A DNA stretch of 64,000 nucleotides from an uncultured Clostridia bacterium (GCA_932222125.1 CAKNZJ010000038.1:1-64000); one strand, 5' to 3'. Shown: positions 16,952 to 26,532, numbered from the stretch's first letter. The notes: generated by a model from the letters alone, not told the origin. A program made the numbers and translations.

Positions 16952-18381
16952 AGATCCTGTTTGCCGCCAGCGAGGCGGCTCCCTATATCAAGACTGGCGG
17001 CCTGGGCGATGTGGCCGCTGCCCTGCCCAAGGCCCTGTGCCAAACTCCGGGCACTGAGGTGTCCATCTTCCTGCCGTACTATAAACCCCTCAAAGATAAC
17101 CCTGAGCTTTCCGTGGAGTTGGTGGCTGAATTCACCGTCCCCCTGTCCTGGCGCAATGTCTACGCCGGCGTATTCCGGGCAACCAACCAGGCCGGAGGCC
17201 CCCAGTATTTCTTCATTGACAATGAGTACTACTTCTACCGGGATGGTCCCATCTACGGCCACTATGATGATGGCGAACGCTTCGCCTTTTTCTCTAAGGC
17301 CATTCTAGAATCCTTGCAGTATCTGGACTGGTATCCCAACGTCATCCACTGCAATGACTGGCAAACCGCTCTCATCCCTGTATTTCTGCGGGCCTGCTAT
17401 CAAGGGTTGGAGGCCTATTGGCCCATTCGCACGGTGTATACCATTCATAATATTGAATACCAGGGCTGGGCCTCTGATGACTTTGTGGATGAGGTGCTGG
17501 GTCTGCCTCAGGACTGGAAGGGCACCATGCAGTTTAAGGGCGCTACCAATCTGATGAAGGCAGCCATCCTCACCGCTGACCAGGTGACCACCGTTTCCCG
17601 CACCTACTCCTATGAGATTCAAAATCCCTACTATGCCCATGGGCTGGCTCATGTTCTGCAAGCACACAGCTATAAACTGAGCGGCGTGGTCAACGGCATC
17701 GACACCCAGATATTCAATCCAGCCACCGACCCGCTGATCTATGCCAACTATACCGCCAATACACTGGAGAAAAAGCTGGAAAATAAGCGTTTTCTCCAGC
17801 AGCGGCTAGGGCTTGCCATCCGGGATGAGGTGCCCATTGTCATCATGATCACCCGGCTGGTTAGTCACAAGGGGGTGGATCTGGTCCAGGCTGTCATGGA
17901 CGATCTTATGTGGGACGACCTGCAGCTGGTGGTGATCGGCACCGGTGAGTATGAGTATGAGAATATGTTCCGTTACTACGCCGGGCAGTTCCCCCACAAA
18001 ATGTCCGCTAATATCGTCTTTGACAACACCCTGGCCCATCAGGCCTATGCTGGGGGCGATCTGGTGCTGATGCCTTCAAAACAAGAGCCATGCGGCCTGA
18101 CTCAGCTCATCGCCATGCGGTATGGCACCGTCCCCGTGGTTCGAGAGACCGGAGGACTATTTGACACAGTATCCCCCTTCAACCAAGAGACCATGGAGGG
18201 CCGGGGATTTACCTTTAAGAGCTATAATGCCCACGACATGCTGGACGCCGTCCGCCGTGGAGAAGAGCTGTTCCACCACCCGGATCTGTGGAGCGCCCTT
18301 CAGCACAATGCTATGGCCTATGACTGTTCCTGGGCCCGCTCTGTAGAGGAATATTGGCAGATTTATCACGCCGTGCTGTAA
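16948..18381 (+). CDS. glgA: Glycogen synthase (ADP-glucose)
   Basis: 477 aa GT5 glycosyltransferase that transfers glucose from ADP-glucose to the growing alpha-1,4 chain. The N-terminal substrate loop KTGGLGD starts at Lys15. HCNDWQTAL, SYKLSGVVNGID and the C-terminal donor-site region KQEPCGLTQLIAMRYGTVPV with ETGGL are all present. Length is typical. The ATG overlaps the glgD stop by 4 bases and AAAGGAG lies 7 bases upstream, so the genes are translationally coupled. It makes the linear polymer that GlgB then branches. Confidence 0.96.
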   Translation: MKILFAASEAAPYIKTGGLGDVAAALPKALCQTPGTEVSIFLPYYKPLKDNPELSVELVAEFTVPLSWRNVYAGVFRATNQAGGPQYFFIDNEYYFYRDGPIYGHYDDGERFAFFSKAILESLQYLDWYPNVIHCNDWQTALIPVFLRACYQGLEAYWPIRTVYTIHNIEYQGWASDDFVDEVLGLPQDWKGTMQFKGATNLMKAAILTADQVTTVSRTYSYEIQNPYYAHGLAHVLQAHSYKLSGVVNGIDTQIFNPATDPLIYANYTANTLEKKLENKRFLQQRLGLAIRDEVPIVIMITRLVSHKGVDLVQAVMDDLMWDDLQLVVIGTGEYEYENMFRYYAGQFPHKMSANIVFDNTLAHQAYAGGDLVLMPSKQEPCGLTQLIAMRYGTVPVVRETGGLFDTVSPFNQETMEGRGFTFKSYNAHDMLDAVRRGEELFHHPDLWSALQHNAMAYDCSWARSVEEYWQIYHAVL

Positions 18382-18458
18382 AACCGCTTCCCATCTGATT
18401 ATCCCGCTCGTTTCACTTATTTTTGCCGGCGCCGTCCGGCGGCAAGGAGCCTATTGAT

Positions 18459-20864
18459 ATGGATCAGAAACAGATTCTTTCCAACCTGGAAGAGACCCTG
18501 CTGGTGCGATACGGCTGTCCCATTCAGAGCGCCTCCCCCCAGCAGGTCTACCGCGCCCTATGCTATGTGGTAAACCGCATGCTTGCCACAAAAAGCGCCG
18601 CCTTTTACCGCAAACGGGATGAGAACCATGACAAGAAAGTGTATTACATGTCTATGGAGTTCCTTGTTGGCACCTCTCTGCGCAACAACCTTTATAACCT
18701 GGGCCTGGAGGAGGTTTTTTCCAAGGCGCTGGCTGGCTGTGGGATCGATATCCACAACCTGTATGAGTTAGAGCCGGACGCCGGCCTGGGCAATGGCGGC
18801 TTGGGCCGCTTGGCCTCCTGCTATATGGACTCAGCTACCACCCTCGGTTTACCCATGACTGGCTATTCCATCCGTTATGAATTCGGCATCTTTAAGCAGA
18901 AAATCGTGGACGGTTGGCAGATGGAATTTCCCGATGACTGGATGAACATGGGCCATGTCTGGCTGGTTCCCCATGAAAGCGAGGCGGTAGAGGTCAAATT
19001 CGGCGGCCAAATCCACAGCTGGGATGACAATGGCAGATACCGTGTAGCACATCTCAACTATCAATCCGTCATGGCTGTGCCCAATGAGATGTTCATCTCC
19101 GGATATGACACCGATGCTGTCAACCCGCTGGTACTGTGGAGCGCCAAATCCCCCAACAGCTTCGACATGTCCGCTTTCTCCCGGGGCGACTACGCCAAGG
19201 CTCTGGAAGGGGATACCATGGCCGAGGTCATCTCTAAGGTGCTCTATCCCGCCGATGACCACATGGCGGGAAAACGCTTGCGTTTGCGCCAGCAATACCT
19301 GCTGGTATCCGCCTCGATGCAGACCATTCTGAATAAGCACCTGCGGGTATATCCATCCTTGGACAACCTGCCGGACAAGGTGTCTATCCACATCAACGAT
19401 ACCCATCCCGCCCTGTGTGTTCCCGAGCTCATGCGCTTACTGGTGGATGAGCATGACTACGGCTGGGACAAGGCTTGGGAGATCACCTGCCGCACTCTGT
19501 CCTATACCAACCATACGGTCATGAGCGAGGCTCTGGAACGATGGGCTGAGTCTCTGTTCTCCCAACAGCTCCCACGCATCCATCAGATCGTCTGTGAGAT
19601 CAACCGCCGTCTGCTGACAGACCTTTACGGTATCTATGGCGATGACATGGGCAAAATCAACTATATGGCTGTGATTGCCAACGGAGAAATTCGCATGGCC
19701 AACCTTTGTCTGGCCGCCTGCCATAAAGTCAACGGCGTGTCCCAGCTGCACACTGAAATTTTAGAAAACAGCATTTTCCGGGACTACTATCAAATGGATC
19801 CGGACAAATTTTGCAACGTCACCAACGGCATTGCCTACCGCCGGTGGCTATGTCAGGCCAACCCTCAGCTTAGGGATCTTCTCAATGAGCTCATCGGCGA
19901 CGGTTATACCACCGACAGCACGCAGTTGAACAAGCTGATGAAGTATCACGATGACCCCGCCGTTCTCCAACGCCTGCAGGACATCAAACGGTCTAACAAG
20001 GTCAGGCTGAGCAACCTCATTTTACAGCGCAACGGTGTCTATGTGGACCCCAATTCCCTCTTTGATGTGCAGATTAAACGGCTCCACGAGTATAAGCGGC
20101 AGCTACTCAATGTGCTGCAGATCCTTCATATGTACCTGTCCATCAAAGCCAGCCCCAACGCCCCCTTCCAGCCCCGCACCTTTGTATTTGCCGCCAAGGC
20201 ATCCGCAGGCTATATCATGGCCAAACAGATTATCCAGCTCATCGTGGCGGTGTCCCGGTTGACCAATTCTGACCCGGACTCCCGAGACAAGCTAAAGGTT
20301 GTCTTCATGGAAGATTACAACGTGTCGCTGGCTGAAATCATCATCCCTGCCGCTGAAATTTCCGAGCAGATCTCCATCGCCGGCAAAGAGGCCAGCGGCA
20401 CAGGTAATATGAAGCTGATGATCAACGGCGCGGTGACACTGGGTACGCTGGACGGCGCCAATGTGGAGATCCATCAACAGGTGGGAGACGATAACATCTT
20501 CCTTTTCGGTCTAAAGACAGATGAGGTAAACGAGCTGTGGCGCCGGGGCTACAATCCCCTGGATTATGTGCGCTCCGATCCAGAGCTAAAAGCGGTGATG
20601 GATCTGCTTATGGGTGGCATCAGCGGAATGCACTTTGACGACATCGTCCGCTCCCTCACCACCACCAGCTATGGCTCTGCTGACCCCTATATGTGCCTGG
20701 CAGACTTCCACGACTATGTGAGGGCACAGCAGCTGGTGTCAGAGGTGTATGCCAATCAGCGCCGCTTCACGAATATGTCCTTGGTGAACACCGCCAAAGC
20801 GGGCTTCTTCTCCGCTGACCGGGCCGTGCTGGAGTATGAAAAAAATATCTGGCACACCAAGTGA
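18459..20864 (+). CDS. glgP: Glycogen/starch/alpha-glucan phosphorylase
   Basis: 801 aa GT35 phosphorylase that releases glucose-1-phosphate from glycogen with inorganic phosphate. The pyridoxal-phosphate attachment motif EASGTGNMKLMINGA is present with the cofactor lysine at residue 652, together with LGNGGLGRLASCYMDS and RIHEYKRQLLN-like KRLHEYKRQLLN. I placed the start at ATG 18459, which has AAGGAG 8 bases upstream; the frame extends to 18423 only through non-ATG codons. It sits 77 bases after glgA in the same direction, so synthesis and breakdown enzymes share an operon. Whether it is controlled by phosphorylation or effectors cannot be seen. Confidence 0.96.
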   Translation: MDQKQILSNLEETLLVRYGCPIQSASPQQVYRALCYVVNRMLATKSAAFYRKRDENHDKKVYYMSMEFLVGTSLRNNLYNLGLEEVFSKALAGCGIDIHNLYELEPDAGLGNGGLGRLASCYMDSATTLGLPMTGYSIRYEFGIFKQKIVDGWQMEFPDDWMNMGHVWLVPHESEAVEVKFGGQIHSWDDNGRYRVAHLNYQSVMAVPNEMFISGYDTDAVNPLVLWSAKSPNSFDMSAFSRGDYAKALEGDTMAEVISKVLYPADDHMAGKRLRLRQQYLLVSASMQTILNKHLRVYPSLDNLPDKVSIHINDTHPALCVPELMRLLVDEHDYGWDKAWEITCRTLSYTNHTVMSEALERWAESLFSQQLPRIHQIVCEINRRLLTDLYGIYGDDMGKINYMAVIANGEIRMANLCLAACHKVNGVSQLHTEILENSIFRDYYQMDPDKFCNVTNGIAYRRWLCQANPQLRDLLNELIGDGYTTDSTQLNKLMKYHDDPAVLQRLQDIKRSNKVRLSNLILQRNGVYVDPNSLFDVQIKRLHEYKRQLLNVLQILHMYLSIKASPNAPFQPRTFVFAAKASAGYIMAKQIIQLIVAVSRLTNSDPDSRDKLKVVFMEDYNVSLAEIIIPAAEISEQISIAGKEASGTGNMKLMINGAVTLGTLDGANVEIHQQVGDDNIFLFGLKTDEVNELWRRGYNPLDYVRSDPELKAVMDLLMGGISGMHFDDIVRSLTTTSYGSADPYMCLADFHDYVRAQQLVSEVYANQRRFTNMSLVNTAKAGFFSADRAVLEYEKNIWHTK

Positions 20865-20931
20865 CAGCCGCCTCAGCCCTGTCGCTTGCGGTGGAAAGGC
20901 CAAGATGATTGATATCCGAGGAGGCATCACC

Positions 20932-21843
20932 ATGCGTGAAGTTTGCTTTGGCATTGACGTGGGCGGCACCACGGTGAAGCTGGGGCTGGTCAGCCAAGAT
21001 GGAGAACTGTTAGAAAAACGGGAATTCCCTTCCATTCGGGATCCTGACGCTATGATGGACCATATTGCGGACCATATGAACCAAGTCATGGAACATTTCC
21101 CCGATTGCGCCTGTGTGGGCGCTGGGGTTGGCGTTCCCGGCCCTGTTATGGAAGAATCTATCGTGCGCGGCTGTACCAACTTGGGGTGGGGAGATGTAAA
21201 TGTAGCCCGGGGACTAGGCCATCGGACAAGCCTTCCTATCCGGGTATCCAACGACGCCAACCTTGCCGCCATGGGTGAGATGTGGCGGGGCGGTGGGCAG
21301 GGCTGCAAGAACCTGGTTCTGCTCACTGTGGGTACCGGAATCGGCGGCGGTATCATCTGCGACGGGCACATCCTCTCCGGCTCCATGGGAGGAGGCGGAG
21401 AGGTGGGACATATTCCAACCTCCTTTCATCCCGAATGGAGGTGCTCCTGCGGTAATTACGGCTGCCTGGAGCTCACCGCCTCCGCCCGCGGCATCATCCA
21501 GGCCGCCCGTCAGTTTTCTCCCTTCAAGGATCAGGCAGCAACCACTGCCAAAGATGTGTTTGATGCAGCCCAGGAAGGGAATGAAACCGCCCGGCAGATC
21601 ATCCATCAGGCTGGGTCTGCCCTGGGCGAGGCGGCCGCAGTGTTGGCCTGTGTACTCAACCCAGAGCTGTTCCTGATTGGCGGAGGTGTGTCCGCAGCAG
21701 GGCACGCCCTGCTTGATCCCATAGAAAACACCTTCCGAGAAAAGGTGTTTCCCCCCTGTGGTCAGGCCCGGTTTGACAAGGCGCAGCTTGGCAATAACGC
21801 TGGTATCCTTGGCGGCGCCGCTCTGTTCTTCTATCAGCCATAG
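20932..21843 (+). CDS. ROK family glucokinase
   Basis: 303 aa sugar kinase of the ROK family, most likely phosphorylating glucose at C6. The ATP-binding GIDVGGTTVKLG is at the N-terminus, the catalytic region NDANLAAMGE follows, and the ROK zinc site CSCGNYGCLE lies near residue 173. GAGGAGG is positioned 8 bases before the ATG at 20932. An upstream in-frame ATG inside glgP (20836) has no ribosome site. Position between glgP and pgi supports a role in feeding free glucose into glucose-6-phosphate. N-acetylmannosamine or other hexose kinases belong to the same family, so specificity is inferred from context. Confidence 0.9.
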   Translation: MREVCFGIDVGGTTVKLGLVSQDGELLEKREFPSIRDPDAMMDHIADHMNQVMEHFPDCACVGAGVGVPGPVMEESIVRGCTNLGWGDVNVARGLGHRTSLPIRVSNDANLAAMGEMWRGGGQGCKNLVLLTVGTGIGGGIICDGHILSGSMGGGGEVGHIPTSFHPEWRCSCGNYGCLELTASARGIIQAARQFSPFKDQAATTAKDVFDAAQEGNETARQIIHQAGSALGEAAAVLACVLNPELFLIGGGVSAAGHALLDPIENTFREKVFPPCGQARFDKAQLGNNAGILGGAALFFYQP

Positions 21844-21896
21844 CCAGTTTGCCCCCACATTTCGTGGGACTGTCAATTTTACAAAGGAGGATTCCT

Positions 21897-23159
21897 ATGC
21901 TCAAGCTCGATCTTTCCAAACTGAAGGGCTTTATATCCCAGGCGCAGCTTCAGGTCATGGCCGGCGAGTTGGCCGACGCCCATCAAAAGCTGTACGATCC
22001 CACCGCTCCAGGCGCCGACTTCACCGGTTGGACACACCTTCCGGAGGCCTATGATAAAAAGGAATTCGCCCGCATCCAGCAAACGGCAAAGGAAATACAA
22101 CAGCACTCTGACGTGTTGGTGGTGGTGGGAATCGGCGGTTCCTATCTGGGCGCTCGGGCCGCCTTGGAGGTATTTCCGTCCCGTGGGCCCGAAATTTACT
22201 TTGTCGGCTGTTCTCTCAGTCCCAACGAGTTAAACAAGGTTATGGCCAAAGTAGAGGGGAAGCGTTGGTCCATCAATGTCATCTCCAAGTCCGGCGGCAC
22301 TACTGAGCCCGCCATCGCCTTTCGGCTTTTTCGGGACCTGCTGGTCAAGCAGTATGGTCCTGAGGCAGACCGGCGCATCTACGCCACCACAGACAAAGCT
22401 AAGGGCGCGCTGAAAACCCTGGCCGACGCCAACGGCTGGGAGACCTTTGTGGTTCCCGACGACGTGGGCGGACGCTATTCCGTCCTTACCGCCGTTGGTC
22501 TGTTACCCATCGCCGTTGGCGGAAGCGACATTACCCAATTGATGGAAGGGGCACACCAGGCCATGGTCCGCTTTGATCAGCGTTCCATGGACAACCCCGT
22601 ATGGCAGTATGTGGCTGCCCGAAATCTGCTCTACCGTCAGGGCAAAAAAATCGAGTTGTTCTGTAGTTATGAACCATCCTATACCTTCCTGGGAGAATGG
22701 CTAAAACAGCTCTTTGGGGAGTCAGAGGGCAAGGATGGCCTGGGCCTCTTCCCCGCCTCCGCTCAGTTTACCACCGACCTGCACTCTCTGGGCCAATATA
22801 TCCAAGAGGGAGAGCGCAACCTGTTTGAGACGGTACTCTATGTAGACGATACTGGTTTCGATCTGGATATTCCGTACAGCAATGACAATGGGGACAATTT
22901 GAACTATCTGGCTGGCAAGCCCTTGAGCTTTGTGCGGGAGATGGCCTTTCAGGGCACCCTGAGCGCTCACTTTGACGGAGGCGCCCCCAGCCTTGTCCTG
23001 CGCATGCCCCAGATGGACGTGTCCACCCTGGGAGAATTGTTCTACTTCTTTGAACTTTCCTGTGGCATCAGCGGCCATGTGCTGAAGGTGAACCCCTTTA
23101 ACCAGCCCGGGGTGGAAGCCTATAAGAAAAATATGTTCGCCCTGCTGGGCCGACCCTAA
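21897..23159 (+). CDS. pgi: Glucose-6-phosphate isomerase
   Basis: 420 aa, shorter than enterobacterial Pgi and typical of Firmicutes. It interconverts glucose-6-phosphate and fructose-6-phosphate in the cytoplasm. The phosphate-binding signature VVGIGGSYLGARAA, the SIS-domain motif ISKSGGTTEPAIAFR, and EGERNLFETVL are visible. AAAGGAGG precedes the ATG at 21897 by 6 bases. It is the last gene of the glycogen cluster and links the glucose and glucose-1-phosphate produced there to glycolysis. No clear intrinsic terminator follows before yebC, which has its own promoter. Confidence 0.95.
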   Translation: MLKLDLSKLKGFISQAQLQVMAGELADAHQKLYDPTAPGADFTGWTHLPEAYDKKEFARIQQTAKEIQQHSDVLVVVGIGGSYLGARAALEVFPSRGPEIYFVGCSLSPNELNKVMAKVEGKRWSINVISKSGGTTEPAIAFRLFRDLLVKQYGPEADRRIYATTDKAKGALKTLADANGWETFVVPDDVGGRYSVLTAVGLLPIAVGGSDITQLMEGAHQAMVRFDQRSMDNPVWQYVAARNLLYRQGKKIELFCSYEPSYTFLGEWLKQLFGESEGKDGLGLFPASAQFTTDLHSLGQYIQEGERNLFETVLYVDDTGFDLDIPYSNDNGDNLNYLAGKPLSFVREMAFQGTLSAHFDGGAPSLVLRMPQMDVSTLGELFYFFELSCGISGHVLKVNPFNQPGVEAYKKNMFALLGRP

Positions 23160-23327
23160 TCAAACGGCCTGCACCCTTCCACCTTGGTGACTACACCTAA
23201 TTACGATAATGTGGACGCCTTTTGCAGTGGAGATTTGTCCGTGATTCGCAACATCACAGAATGGCTCTCCGCTCCAGCCAATGGGCTGTCATCCGCCATG
23301 AATAATAGGAAGCAAAATTTTCAGCTC

Positions 23328-23356
23328 TTGCAAAGGCCACCCATCTGTGGTATTAT
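23328..23356 (+). promoter_or_regulatory. Promoter of yebC
   Basis: TTGCAA (23328-23333) and TATTAT (23351-23356), spacer 17 bases, about 50 bases upstream of the yebC start. This supports independent transcription from the glycogen operon. Confidence 0.6.
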
Positions 23357-23408
23357 ACCGTACAGACTTTTATCATCACCACAGCAGAGCGGAGGGAATC
23401 ATTTCAGT

Positions 23409-24131
23409 ATGTCAGGACATTCCAAATGGCATAATATCCAAAAAACTAAGGGAGCGGCAGATGCCAAACGTTCCCAAGCCTTTACCAAGATTGCACGGGA
23501 AATCATTGTTGCCGTTAAGACTGGCGGCAGCGGCGACCCCAACAACAACTCCCGGCTGGCCACCGTCATCGCCAAAGCCAGAGCTGCCAATATGCCTAAC
23601 GACAACATCAAGCGCACCATTGACAAGGCCATGGGCTCAGGCAATGCCAACGACTATGAGGCCATCACCTACGAGGGCTATGGCCCTGGCGGCGTGGCGG
23701 TCATTGTTGAAACCCTTACCGACAACCGCAACCGCACAGCCTCCGATGTCCGCCACTACTTTGACAAATTTGGCGGTAATTTGGGGGCAACTGGCTGCGT
23801 GTCCTGGTCCTTTGATCAAAAGGGCGTGCTCATCATTGAGCGGGAAGATCTGGATGAGGACACCGTTATGATGGACGCTTTAGACTGCGGCGCCTCTGAC
23901 TTCCAGGCGGAGAAGGAATACTTCACCATCTACACCCAGCCCGACACCTTCGCCTCCGTATTGGCCGCTATGGGGGAAAAGGGGTACCTCTTTGCCTCTG
24001 CCAAGGTAGAGATGGTTCCCCAAAACTACATCTCCCTCTCAGACGAGAAGGATGTGCAAAATATGGAACGACTCATCAATGTGATGGAGGATAACGACGA
24101 CGTGCAGAACGTCTGGCATAATTGGGACTAA
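23409..24131 (+). CDS. yebC: YebC/PmpR family protein
   Basis: 240 aa member of the TACO1/YebC family. The N-terminus SGHSKWHNIQ then KTKGAADAKR is nearly invariant in the family, and GYGPGGVAVIVETLTDNRNR and GCVSWSFDQKG follow. Family members were long annotated as transcriptional regulators, and more recent work links them to translation of stalling (proline-rich) sequences. The start at ATG 23409 is fixed by homology, with GGAGGG upstream. A longer frame to 23184 crosses its own promoter and is not real. A strong bidirectional terminator follows. Confidence 0.95.
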   Translation: MSGHSKWHNIQKTKGAADAKRSQAFTKIAREIIVAVKTGGSGDPNNNSRLATVIAKARAANMPNDNIKRTIDKAMGSGNANDYEAITYEGYGPGGVAVIVETLTDNRNRTASDVRHYFDKFGGNLGATGCVSWSFDQKGVLIIEREDLDEDTVMMDALDCGASDFQAEKEYFTIYTQPDTFASVLAAMGEKGYLFASAKVEMVPQNYISLSDEKDVQNMERLINVMEDNDDVQNVWHNWD

Positions 24132-24147
24132 ATTTTGTCCACATTAA

Positions 24148-24184
24148 AAGGGCCGGCTGGTTTGAAACCAGCCGGCCCTTTCCT
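24148..24184. terminator. Bidirectional terminator between yebC and the anti-sigma gene
   Basis: A 16-bp stem (AAGGGCCGGCTGGTTT with its exact complement, 24148-24163 and 24165-24180) is flanked by A-rich and T-rich runs. It serves the convergent genes on both sides. Confidence 0.9.
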
Positions 24185-24214
24185 ATTTTTCTTTGCTTGG
24201 AAGTGACAGCGTTC

Positions 24215-25891
24215 TCAGTCCCAATCCCTGTCATATTCCAGAATCCTACCACTGGCGCCGTCAATGGTGTAGTCATACTCCCAGCCATTGTAGTAAAACT
24301 CAACCTCATACTCAATGCGGCCGTGCTCGTAGTCCATCTCCACCTTCAGCCCATAGACCTGGCTCGCACTTAGACCCGCATGGGACAGGGCTGCATTTTG
24401 CGCCGCCACCTGGCCAATGTCATTGGACTGAGTGGGCCGCTGCACGGGCTGCTGCTGCGTGTTGTTATGATACTCCACATCCCAGCCTACAATGCTTCCG
24501 TTTGAGGCAGCCACGTCATAGTCATACTTGGTGCTTCCCACCCAAAAATCGATCTCATACTTTATATAACCATGGTCGTAATCCCGCTTCACATAGACGT
24601 TGGATACCTGGCTGGCGCTTACTCCAGCGTGAGCATAGGCCTTTGCCTTGGCAGCCGCCTCTCCAATGTCATTCGTGGCAGCCGTATTTGTGTTTGTATT
24701 GGCGTTGGTATTCGTGTTAGTGTTAGTATTGGTGCTTGTGTTAGTATTAGTGTTGGTCGTAGTATTTGGACGAGTGGTGGTAGTGGTACCGCTCTGTCCG
24801 GCGTTAGTATTTCCAGAAGCCTGATTGGAGGACGGTTGTTGTGTTGTAGTTGTCCCCGGGTCAGTGGCCGGGGTGTCACCGCCAGCCGGTTCCTTGGTCT
24901 GACCATTCTCCCCCTGGAGAAAACTTGACACATTCTGCATCCCGCTGGTGACCTCTCCGGTATAAGCGTCTACCCGGTACACCACTTCCGCATCATTGAT
25001 AAACAGGGATACATCATAACGGGCCGGGTTCTTGTCCAACTCAGCATCCACCGAGGCAGTGACAGTGCTGTTATTCTGAATGCCGGCATATGTCTTTGCC
25101 GCTTCTCGGGCCGCAGCCATTCCCACAGGCATCCCAGGAGCTCCGGCATCGATCAGTTCATCCAGCTCCTCCACGGATAACTGGGCCAGCTCATTAAAGT
25201 CCAGGGTACTGTTCAGATCGCGCACCTGGTTCACCAGATAGGCCTTGCCGCTGGAAATGTTGTTGGCTTGGGCCTGAGCAGAGAGCTGACGGTTCATGGA
25301 CATGCTCTGACTGCGGACATTCACCTGAGCGCCAGCGCTCTGCAATTCGCCATCTACCGACGCTACAAGTCTCTGCCGGAGCTGGGCGGCCCGCTCCTGG
25401 TCATTGTCCTCCACCGAGATAAGCATGGCAGAGTACACATCCATATAGCCCTCCCGCAACAGGGCGCCCACCAGAGCATTGACAGCCAGATCCAGACTGG
25501 CTCCCTCCAGATCCTTGCCTCCATTCATAGTGGAGAGCACCTTGGTTCCATCCTCATTCATACCGGTACAAGCCAGCACCTTTTCATTCCGGTTCACCTT
25601 TAACTCGATGCTAGGATTTATATCCAATGAGACTACGGAAGCCAAGGCATATGATTGCCGGTAATTCATAAAGCCTATCGTCAGCCCGCTCCCGGTACCC
25701 ACCAGAAGCAAGGCCAGGACAGCGGCTACCAGTCCACGGGCCCAGCCGCTCCTCTTCTTTGCCATCATATGTTCCATCGAAATCACATTCCCCTTTTTCG
25801 GCTCACACCGGGAGAGGAGAGCCTCCAAATGATCAGGCGCGGTAGAATCTACAGCACGTTTCAATCTCTGTTCCAGCTCCCGATTCGTCAT
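24215..25891 (-). CDS. RsgI-like anti-sigma factor with two PepSY-type domains
   Basis: 558 aa single-pass membrane protein. The N-terminal 50 residues are cytoplasmic and presumably hold the sigma factor. A transmembrane segment lies at about 53-75. An RsgI-type extracytoplasmic domain follows, with SVVSLDINPSIELKVNRNEK; Asn92-Pro93 is the bond that self-cleaves in studied RsgI proteins. A Thr/Asn/Gln-rich linker (about 330-405) contains a run of Asn-Thr dipeptides. Two PepSY-like repeats close the protein (about 410-475 and 485-555; both carry HAG then SASQV). It overlaps the ECF sigma gene by 4 bases. A sensor role at the cell surface is inferred. Confidence 0.8.
   Translation of the reverse strand: MTNRELEQRLKRAVDSTAPDHLEALLSRCEPKKGNVISMEHMMAKKRSGWARGLVAAVLALLLVGTGSGLTIGFMNYRQSYALASVVSLDINPSIELKVNRNEKVLACTGMNEDGTKVLSTMNGGKDLEGASLDLAVNALVGALLREGYMDVYSAMLISVEDNDQERAAQLRQRLVASVDGELQSAGAQVNVRSQSMSMNRQLSAQAQANNISSGKAYLVNQVRDLNSTLDFNELAQLSVEELDELIDAGAPGMPVGMAAAREAAKTYAGIQNNSTVTASVDAELDKNPARYDVSLFINDAEVVYRVDAYTGEVTSGMQNVSSFLQGENGQTKEPAGGDTPATDPGTTTTQQPSSNQASGNTNAGQSGTTTTTRPNTTTNTNTNTSTNTNTNTNTNANTNTNTAATNDIGEAAAKAKAYAHAGVSASQVSNVYVKRDYDHGYIKYEIDFWVGSTKYDYDVAASNGSIVGWDVEYHNNTQQQPVQRPTQSNDIGQVAAQNAALSHAGLSASQVYGLKVEMDYEHGRIEYEVEFYYNGWEYDYTIDGASGRILEYDRDWD
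24670..24770 (-). repeat. Asn-Thr codon microsatellite in the anti-sigma linker
   Basis: A 6-bp-periodic tract of alternating Asn and Thr codons encodes about 15 Asn-Thr pairs, with one Ser variant, in the linker of the anti-sigma protein. The unit length keeps frame, so copy changes would alter linker length only. Confidence 0.8.
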
Positions 25892-26463
25892 GAGACATCA
25901 TCTCCTTCTATTTGAGCTCTTATTTTTTTTAGTGCACGGTGATATTTCGACAGTACAGTTGGCAGCCGAAGCTCTAGTAGCGCGGCAATCTCTCGATGCT
26001 TTAGCCCCGAGACCGCGTGAAGCAGCACCACTTGCCGCTCCTGCCCCTCCAATTTGGCCAAGGCCTCCTGAAGCATGGTTCGATCCTCTGCGGATACCCC
26101 TGACACAGGGGCGGGAATGGCCTGCCATTCCTGCTCCGACAGATCGTCTCTCCAAGTTCCCTGCCGCAGCTTCATCAGGGCCAGGTTTTTGGCAATGGTC
26201 AGTATCCAGGCCATGGGCGAGCCCTGAGGCCGGTATTGATTCGCCTTCTCCCAAACCCTAACAAAGGTGTCCTGGGTAATATCCTGGGCGTCTTCCCCAT
26301 TTTTCAGGTAGGATAGGGCCATGGCATATACCGCTCCTCGGGCATTCTGGTATATTGCCGCCAGAGCGTCCCGGTTACCATTGGCCACTTCCGCTATCAT
26401 CTGTTCTAATTCCCAGCGATCAGGGGCTCCCCCGTGTTCCATTGTTTGCGACGCTGTCAGCAT
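25888..26463 (-). CDS. ECF-type RNA polymerase sigma factor
   Basis: 191 aa. Region 2 (about 20-95) shows EDAQDITQDTFVRVWEKANQ and PMAWILTIAKNLALMKLRQ; region 4 (about 125-185) shows LEGQERQVVLLHAVSGLKHR and EIAALLELRLPTVLSKYHRA. This is the two-domain layout of extracytoplasmic-function sigma factors. Its stop overlaps the RsgI-like anti-sigma start as ATGA, the usual arrangement for a sigma and its inhibitor. No strong ribosome site precedes ATG 26463, and an ATG at 26442 is possible. No autoregulatory promoter could be proven; the visible promoter is sigma-A-like. The regulon is unknown. Confidence 0.9.
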   Translation of the reverse strand: MLTASQTMEHGGAPDRWELEQMIAEVANGNRDALAAIYQNARGAVYAMALSYLKNGEDAQDITQDTFVRVWEKANQYRPQGSPMAWILTIAKNLALMKLRQGTWRDDLSEQEWQAIPAPVSGVSAEDRTMLQEALAKLEGQERQVVLLHAVSGLKHREIAALLELRLPTVLSKYHRALKKIRAQIEGDDVS

Positions 26464-26532
26464 GTCTTAAAATCACCCGTCATTCAAGTAATGCACAAGG
26501 AATGGATTTTATTGCACATCGATCCAAAATTT

